Shown: positions 59,492-64,000 of the stretch, piece after piece
How the letters are laid out: every line of letters begins with the position of its first letter
Numbering within the stretch: position 1 is the stretch's first letter
Assembly: GCA_050633465.1 (NCBI GenBank)
Contig: JBOEGO010000002.1
Span: 124,001-188,000, forward strand
Source of the DNA: UBA3069 sp050633465
GTDB taxonomy: Bacteria; Pseudomonadota; Alphaproteobacteria; Rhodobacterales; Rhodobacteraceae
Length of the DNA: 64,000 nt
Reading direction: 5' to 3'
Translations under genes and position numbers: made by a program
The notes under the pieces: generated by a model
The model's input: the letters and a program-made list of their open reading frames with translations, nothing else
The model's database searches: none
Told to the model about the DNA's origin: nothing

Positions 59492-60219
59492 CCCAACCTT
59501 TCGCGCGCCAACAGCGCCCTTGTGCGCCGCGCCCTGATTTCCGTTTGCGTGCGCAAAAACACCAGCGCGACGAACAGCAAAACAAACCCCGCGATGCAAA
59601 CCAGCAGCGGGTGATAAAACACATCCGCCACGTTTTCTTCCTTGTCCAGCGACAGCGATGCGCCCTGATGCAAACCCTGATTCCAGAAATTCACCGCATA
59701 GCGCGACAGCACAGCAAAGACCGACCCGACAAGGCACAAAACCGATGTCAGATCCGCCGCCGTGTCGTCATTTTCAATCGCCGACCACAGCGCCATGTAA
59801 CCCAGATAGAACAAAAACAGCACCAGAAAAGAGGTCAGCCGCGGGTCCCATTCCCACCATGTGCCCCACATCGGCTGGCCCCAGATCGCGCCCGTGACCA
59901 GCGCAATCACCGTCATCACCGCCCCCACCGGGGCCGCCGCCCGCGCCGCCAAAGCAGACACATGATGGCGGCGCACGATCCACACCAGCGACGCCACCAG
60001 CATCATCAACCATGCGTTGATCGCCATCAATGCCGCAGGCACATGCAGATAGATGATTTTTACGGTCGATCCCTGCCGGTAATCCTCGGGTGTGAAAAAG
60101 AACCCCCAGACCAAACCAATCACCAGCGCCGCCACCGCCGCAACAGCGATGAACGGCAACAGCCGGTCGGTGGTGTCGATGAACTTTTTAGGGTTCGCGT
60201 ATTCCCAGATCGAGGCCAT
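59488..60219 (-). CDS. ccmC: Haem transporter permease CcmC
   Basis: 243 residues, six membrane helices. The haem-handling tryptophan-rich motif is GTWWEWDPRLTS (about residue 118), and His residues occur at IIYLHVPAALMAINAW and LHQGASLSL (position guides). Loads haem onto CcmE. ATG 60219 starts 9 bp after the ccmB stop. Confidence 0.96.
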   Translation of the reverse strand: MASIWEYANPKKFIDTTDRLLPFIAVAAVAALVIGLVWGFFFTPEDYRQGSTVKIIYLHVPAALMAINAWLMMLVASLVWIVRRHHVSALAARAAAPVGAVMTVIALVTGAIWGQPMWGTWWEWDPRLTSFLVLFLFYLGYMALWSAIENDDTAADLTSVLCLVGSVFAVLSRYAVNFWNQGLHQGASLSLDKEENVADVFYHPLLVCIAGFVLLFVALVFLRTQTEIRARRTRALLARERLG

Positions 60220-60228
60220 GTTCCATCC

Positions 60229-60885
60229 CTACCTAAGGTTAATTCGCAATACAGCAGCCGAGGCAAAAGGCAAAAGCGCAATCGCGCCGCAGGTGATCCC
60301 CGCCAGCATCGCCAAGGGCGCGGTATAAGCCAAGCCCTCGGCACCGCGCCGCGCCACCTCGGCGCCAAAAATCAATGTCGGCACATATAATGGCAGCACC
60401 AGCAGGCTCAACAACAGCCCGCCGCGCTTGATGCCCACGGTCAGTGCCGCGCCGAATGTGCCGATCACCGACAACGCAGGCGTGCCCAGCACCAGCGACA
60501 AAACCAGCGGGCCGTATCCGGCGGCGGGCAGGTTCAACAACACCCCCAATACCGGCGTCACCAACACCAGCGGCAACCCCGTGGTCAACCAATGCGCCAG
60601 CGCCTTCATGCTGACCAACCCCTCCAACGGCACGGGGGATGTGGCCAACAGGTCCAGCGATCCATCCTCCCAGTCCAGTGCGAAAATCCGGTCCAGCGAC
60701 AACAGACAGGCCAGCAATGCACCCAGCCACAAAATCCCCGGTGCGATCCGTGCCAACAACCCGCTTTGCGGCCCCACGCCGAATGGCACCAACACCACCA
60801 CGATCAGGAAAAACGCCAGCCCAAGGCCAAAACCGCCCCCCGCCCGCACCGCCAGCCGCATGTCCCGTGTCAGCAAGGAAATCAC
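60229..60885 (-). CDS. ccmB: Haem exporter protein CcmB
   Basis: 218 residues, six hydrophobic helices. Segments GALLACLLSLDRIFALDWEDGSLDLLATSP and LPLYVPTLIFGAEVARRG (position guides) are characteristic of CcmB, the membrane partner of the CcmA ATPase. Overlaps ccmA by 4 bp. Confidence 0.95.
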   Translation of the reverse strand: MISLLTRDMRLAVRAGGGFGLGLAFFLIVVVLVPFGVGPQSGLLARIAPGILWLGALLACLLSLDRIFALDWEDGSLDLLATSPVPLEGLVSMKALAHWLTTGLPLVLVTPVLGVLLNLPAAGYGPLVLSLVLGTPALSVIGTFGAALTVGIKRGGLLLSLLVLPLYVPTLIFGAEVARRGAEGLAYTAPLAMLAGITCGAIALLPFASAAVLRINLR

Positions 60886-61499
60886 AAAAATGCCCCGTCA
60901 AAATCATCCAGCATCGGGGCTTTGGCGCGAAACGGGCCAACGTCCAGCACGCGGGCCTCGCTTAGCCCCAGATCAATATGGGTGGCAATCAGGGCCAGCC
61001 CCCCGCCCGCCAGATGGGCGCGCACGGCGTCCGCAAACATCGTCACCGCATCCACGTCCAGCGATACGGTGGGTTCATCCATCACCCAAACCGGCCGCCC
61101 CGTGACCACCATACGCGCCAGCCCCAACCGCCGCTTTTGTCCCGCACTCAACGCCCCTGCGGGGCGCGCGGCAAGGGCGTGCAAATCAAACGCATCCAGC
61201 GCCGCGCCCACGCGGTCGGTGCCAAACACCGATGCCCAGAATTCCAGGTTTTCACGCAGGCTCAACACCGATTTGATGCCATCGGCGTGCCCGGCATAGG
61301 CCATAGCCTCGGAGGGCATCGACACATCCCCCGCCAGCGCGGGCTGCAACCCCGCCACCGTGCGCAGCAACGTGGTTTTGCCAATGCCGTTGGGACCGCG
61401 CAAAATCAACGCCTCTTTGCTGGCCACGGCAAAACTGACCCCCTCAAGGACCGGCACACCGCCGCGCGCCACCGCCAGATCTGAAACCGTTAATTCCAT
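60882..61499 (-). CDS. ccmA: Haem exporter ATP-binding protein CcmA
   Basis: 205-residue ABC ATPase: Walker A GPNGIGKTTLLR (about 36-43), signature LSAGQKRRLGLARM, Walker B PVWVMDEPTVSLD, and the H-loop LIATHIDLG. First gene of ccmABCDG. The 112 bp between it and the Mth938-like gene show nothing notable. Confidence 0.96.
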   Translation of the reverse strand: MELTVSDLAVARGGVPVLEGVSFAVASKEALILRGPNGIGKTTLLRTVAGLQPALAGDVSMPSEAMAYAGHADGIKSVLSLRENLEFWASVFGTDRVGAALDAFDLHALAARPAGALSAGQKRRLGLARMVVTGRPVWVMDEPTVSLDVDAVTMFADAVRAHLAGGGLALIATHIDLGLSEARVLDVGPFRAKAPMLDDFDGAFL

Positions 61500-61611
61500 G
61501 GCTGACGGTTTACCCCATCCTGATCCAGCGCGAAAGCGGCGGCAACTGCGACATGACGCCTGTGGCGCACCCCGATTGCCCCGATTGCGCCTATTGCGAT
61601 GATTGCCGCGC

Positions 61612-61965
61612 TCAAACGGGCAAAACCGCCAGCGCCACGCGCCGCCCCTCGTTGACCAGCACGTTATAGGTGCGACAGGCGGCGGGGGAATTCATCACCT
61701 CTACGCCCATGCCCAATTCTTCCATCCGTGCGCGCAACCCCTTGGGCGCATGGGCAATTTCGGCCCCCATGCCCAGAAATATCACATCCACCGCGCCCGA
61801 CAGCGCCTCTAGCCCGGGCAGGTCATCCAATCCGCCCCAGCCCCGCGCCGCCGATGCGGTCACGATGCATGGCCCGTGAAACACCTGCCCCGCCACGCGG
61901 AAAAATCCGGGGCCGTAGCTGTCAACCGGCACCGCATCGTCATATGTGACCTCGTGCAATTCCAT
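61612..61965 (-). CDS. Mth938-like domain protein (NDUFAF3-type)
   Basis: 117 residues of the Mth938/DUF498 fold. DSYGPGFFRVAGQVFHGPCIVTAS, LEALSGAVDVIFLGMGAEI and LGMGVEVMNSPAACRTYNVLVNEGRRVALAVLPV (position guides) are the family pattern. The mitochondrial relative NDUFAF3 assists complex I assembly and is linked to the Sec genes in alphaproteobacteria; its bacterial role is uncertain. Lies 24 bp downstream of the TSUP gene. Confidence 0.88.
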   Translation of the reverse strand: MELHEVTYDDAVPVDSYGPGFFRVAGQVFHGPCIVTASAARGWGGLDDLPGLEALSGAVDVIFLGMGAEIAHAPKGLRARMEELGMGVEVMNSPAACRTYNVLVNEGRRVALAVLPV

Positions 61966-61989
61966 CGACCGAACTCCTCTCTGGAAACC

Positions 61990-62742
61990 TTATCCAAATA
62001 TCGGCAACCCGCTGAGGATCGCCAGAAATATCACCGCATATGCCACCCAACGATAGGCCGATTCCAGCGCGGGGCGAAACAACCACTGCCCCAGCGCAAT
62101 GGTGACCATATAGGGCAGCGCCAGTATCAGCCCCAGCCAGATTGCCTGCATCCCCACCATGCCACGCAGCAACAGGTTGGCAACAATGCCGATGTCCAGA
62201 CAGCATAAAAACAGGATCACATTGGCACGCACCTGCGCCGCCTTGCCCTGCCCCGCCAGATAGAACAGGATCACAGGCGGGCCGGTCAGGCCGGTCAACC
62301 CGCCCAATACGCCCGATGCCGCGCCCACACCCAACAACCCGCCGCGCGTGATCCGCCCGCGATACCGCCACCCCGTGACCAGCGCGACCAGTGTGGCGGC
62401 TGCGGCCAGCGACACCAGCCAGCGCAGGGTCAAAACATCCAGCCATGCCAGCAATGCGATGCCGATGGGCGCACATATAACAGCGGCCAGCGCCATCACG
62501 CCGACCTCGCGGCGGTGCGCCATACGCCAGGCCCGTGGCAAAATCACCGGCCAGCTGCCGATGCCCGTGACCATCAAAACCACAATCGCATCGGCCATGG
62601 GCAACAGCGCGGCGGCCAATGGCATCACGATCAACGCAGTGCCAAATCCGGTGAACCCGCGCACCACACCGGCCACGCCGTAGGCAGCAACCAGCCAGAT
62701 CAGCCCCGGCGTTGCAAACGCAAGGGCCAACCCGTCAGGCAT
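61990..62742 (-). CDS. TSUP family transporter (TauE/SafE-like permease)
   Basis: 250 residues, about seven or eight membrane helices, with FTGFGTALIVMPLAAAL near the N-terminus and the second repeat GVLGGLTGLTGPPVILFYLAGQG, the TSUP double-Gly motif (position guides). TSUP proteins export sulfonates or related anions; the substrate here is unknown. The start overlaps the secF stop by 8 bp, so it is probably in the secDF transcript. Confidence 0.9.
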   Translation of the reverse strand: MPDGLALAFATPGLIWLVAAYGVAGVVRGFTGFGTALIVMPLAAALLPMADAIVVLMVTGIGSWPVILPRAWRMAHRREVGVMALAAVICAPIGIALLAWLDVLTLRWLVSLAAAATLVALVTGWRYRGRITRGGLLGVGAASGVLGGLTGLTGPPVILFYLAGQGKAAQVRANVILFLCCLDIGIVANLLLRGMVGMQAIWLGLILALPYMVTIALGQWLFRPALESAYRWVAYAVIFLAILSGLPIFG

Positions 62743-63703
62743 CTACATCGGCAAACCGCGTGCCCGCGCTTGGGTCCTGTTTGCTCCAGTCGCGTTTCAC
62801 ACCCAACCGCAGCAATATGGCCGAGGCGACAAAGATCGAGCTATAGGTGCCGACAATCACGCCCCAGATCATGGCGAAAACGAACCCGCGGATCACATCA
62901 CCGCCCAGCACGAACAGCGCAATCAGCGCGATCAGCGTGGTGACCGATGTCATCATGGTGCGCGACAGGGTTTCGTTGATCGACAGGTTCAACAGCTGTT
63001 TCAGGGGCATCTGTTTGTATTTGCGCAGGTTTTCGCGCACGCGGTCAAACACCACCACCGTATCGTTCAGCGAATAGCCGACAATGGTCAGCAGCGCGGC
63101 GATGATTGCCAGATCGAACCGGATGTTCAGTTCGGAAAACACCCCGATCGTCAGCGCCACGTCATGCACCAGCGCCAGAACCGCGCCCACCGCAAACTGC
63201 CATTCAAACCGCAGCCAGATATAGAAAAGCACCGCCGCAATCGCCAGAACCACGGCAATCACCGCCGTCTGGATCAATTCACCCGACACCTTTGGCCCCA
63301 CCGATTCGACCGAGACAAAGCTGATATCGGGCACAACGCCCTGCAACGCGCCTTCGACATCCGCGATCATCTGCGCGGTCACGGCCTCCTGGCCGTCCTG
63401 GGCCTGAATGCGCACCATGGCCACGTTTTGATCTTCGGCGAAATTGGGGTCGAATACCTCGGTGATGGTCACATCGCCCAGCCCCAGCGCCGCAATCGCA
63501 TCGCGATAGGCGCCCACATCCACGGGTTCCGCACTTTGCGTGCGGATGGTGGTGCCGCCGCGAAAATCAATGCCATAGTTCAATCCGCGTGTGCCGAAAC
63601 TGACCATGGCCAGCACGATCATCAGGCCGGAAATGCCGAACCACAGCTTCCAACGGCCAAAGAAATCCCAGTTCGTTTCTTGGGGAACAAGTCTTAAACG
63701 CAT
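62735..63703 (-). CDS. secF: Protein translocase subunit SecF
   Basis: 322 residues, six membrane helices with the large first periplasmic loop. NYGIDFRGGTTIRTQSAEPVDVG (position guide) and the C-terminal GYSLNDTVVVFDRVRENLRKYK, the SecF signature, are clear. With SecD it drives late steps of Sec export using the proton gradient. ATG 63703 (MRLRLVPQETNWDFFGRW) has GAGGTG upstream and lies 4 bp after the secD stop. Confidence 0.96.
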   Translation of the reverse strand: MRLRLVPQETNWDFFGRWKLWFGISGLMIVLAMVSFGTRGLNYGIDFRGGTTIRTQSAEPVDVGAYRDAIAALGLGDVTITEVFDPNFAEDQNVAMVRIQAQDGQEAVTAQMIADVEGALQGVVPDISFVSVESVGPKVSGELIQTAVIAVVLAIAAVLFYIWLRFEWQFAVGAVLALVHDVALTIGVFSELNIRFDLAIIAALLTIVGYSLNDTVVVFDRVRENLRKYKQMPLKQLLNLSINETLSRTMMTSVTTLIALIALFVLGGDVIRGFVFAMIWGVIVGTYSSIFVASAILLRLGVKRDWSKQDPSAGTRFADVDA

Positions 63704-63707
63704 GGAA

Positions 63708-64000
63708 TCACACCTCGATTTTTTGTGGGCGCTTGCGGCCATACCAGATCACGATGATCACGCGCGTCACATAGATCGCCGTGAAAACCGAAGTCAGAAT
63801 ACCCAGCCCCAAAGTAATGGCAAAGCCCCGCACCGGACCCGACCCCATAACATACAGGATCAGCGCCGTGATGAAGGTGGTGATGTTCGCATCGACAATC
63901 GCCGACAGCGCCTTTTCATAGCCCAGTTCAATGGCGCGGGCTGGCCCTTTGGCGGTTTTCAGTTCCTCGCGGATGCGCTCGAATATCAGCACATTGGCGT
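63708..64000 (-). CDS. secD: Protein translocase subunit SecD, C-terminal end only
   Basis: The last 97 codons of secD, running off the right edge. The segment ANVLIFERIREELKTAKG, VDANITTFITALILYVMGSGPVRGFAITL and the end VTRVIIVIWYGRKRPQKIEV (position guides) are SecD. Only the final two or three membrane helices are in the window. Confidence 0.94.
   Translation of the reverse strand, partial: ANVLIFERIREELKTAKGPARAIELGYEKALSAIVDANITTFITALILYVMGSGPVRGFAITLGLGILTSVFTAIYVTRVIIVIWYGRKRPQKIEV

Overview
The window is a dense, high-GC (about 60%) stretch of chromosome from an alphaproteobacterium, almost certainly a member of the Rhodobacterales/Roseobacter group. The evidence is a complete gene transfer agent (GTA) cluster of the Rhodobacter capsulatus type, a pyruvate dehydrogenase E1-beta carrying its own lipoyl domain, an extended ribosomal protein L9, and the local orders ftsB-pdhABC, fabD-fabG-acpP-fabF-mltG and secD-secF-(TSUP)-(Mth938)-ccmABCDG. 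Two NN pairs (37427-37428 and 39861-39862) show that this is a joined draft assembly.

Layout. 1-7.7 kb: the 5' part of tgt, an FtsB-like division protein, an unknown Cys-rich protein, pdhA-pdhB-pdhC, an exported unknown protein and cysE. 7.9-22.4 kb: the GTA cluster on the minus strand (terminase, portal, protease, capsid, connectors, tail, tape measure, baseplate, cell-wall peptidase and the large host-contact protein), with its own promoter and leader. 22.5-27.6 kb: cell-wall and fatty-acid genes mltG, fabF, acpP, fabG and fabD (minus). 27.8-30.5 kb: a cytochrome b561-YceI fusion, a periplasmic YceI and a membrane protein. 30.6-32 kb: rpsF-rpsR-rplI behind a structured leader. 32-36.7 kb: a DUF1330 protein, trigger factor, a secreted double PilJ-N protein and an Old Yellow Enzyme-type oxidoreductase.

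36.7-37.5 kb is a small decayed accessory patch. It holds a cas2 gene broken by frameshifts, a lone CRISPR-repeat-like 36-mer, a long hairpin, and then tRNA-Leu(UAG), which contains an assembly gap. 37.7-42 kb: a Hint-domain protein, the NAD(P)H-hydrate repair enzyme (interrupted by the second NN), and glnB-glnA. 42.3-48.2 kb: two tandem RTX/type I-secreted paralogues, two unknown proteins that may be related, and a lytic transglycosylase. 48.5-55.5 kb: a DUF3445 oxidase-like protein, a diguanylate cyclase, a DUF6314 protein, purB, an orphan fliG, a frameshifted FlaR-like kinase, a DMT exporter and a DUF1223 protein. 55.8-64 kb: acnA, the cytochrome c maturation genes ccmABCDG, an Mth938-like protein, a TSUP transporter, secF and the end of secD.

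The most interesting parts are the GTA control region, with a consensus promoter, an inverted repeat over the -35 element and a terminator-like hairpin in a translated leader; a second strong terminator between terminase and portal that would split the GTA cluster; and the CRISPR relic. No integrase, replication or lysis cassette accompanies the GTA genes, which argues for a domesticated GTA rather than a prophage.
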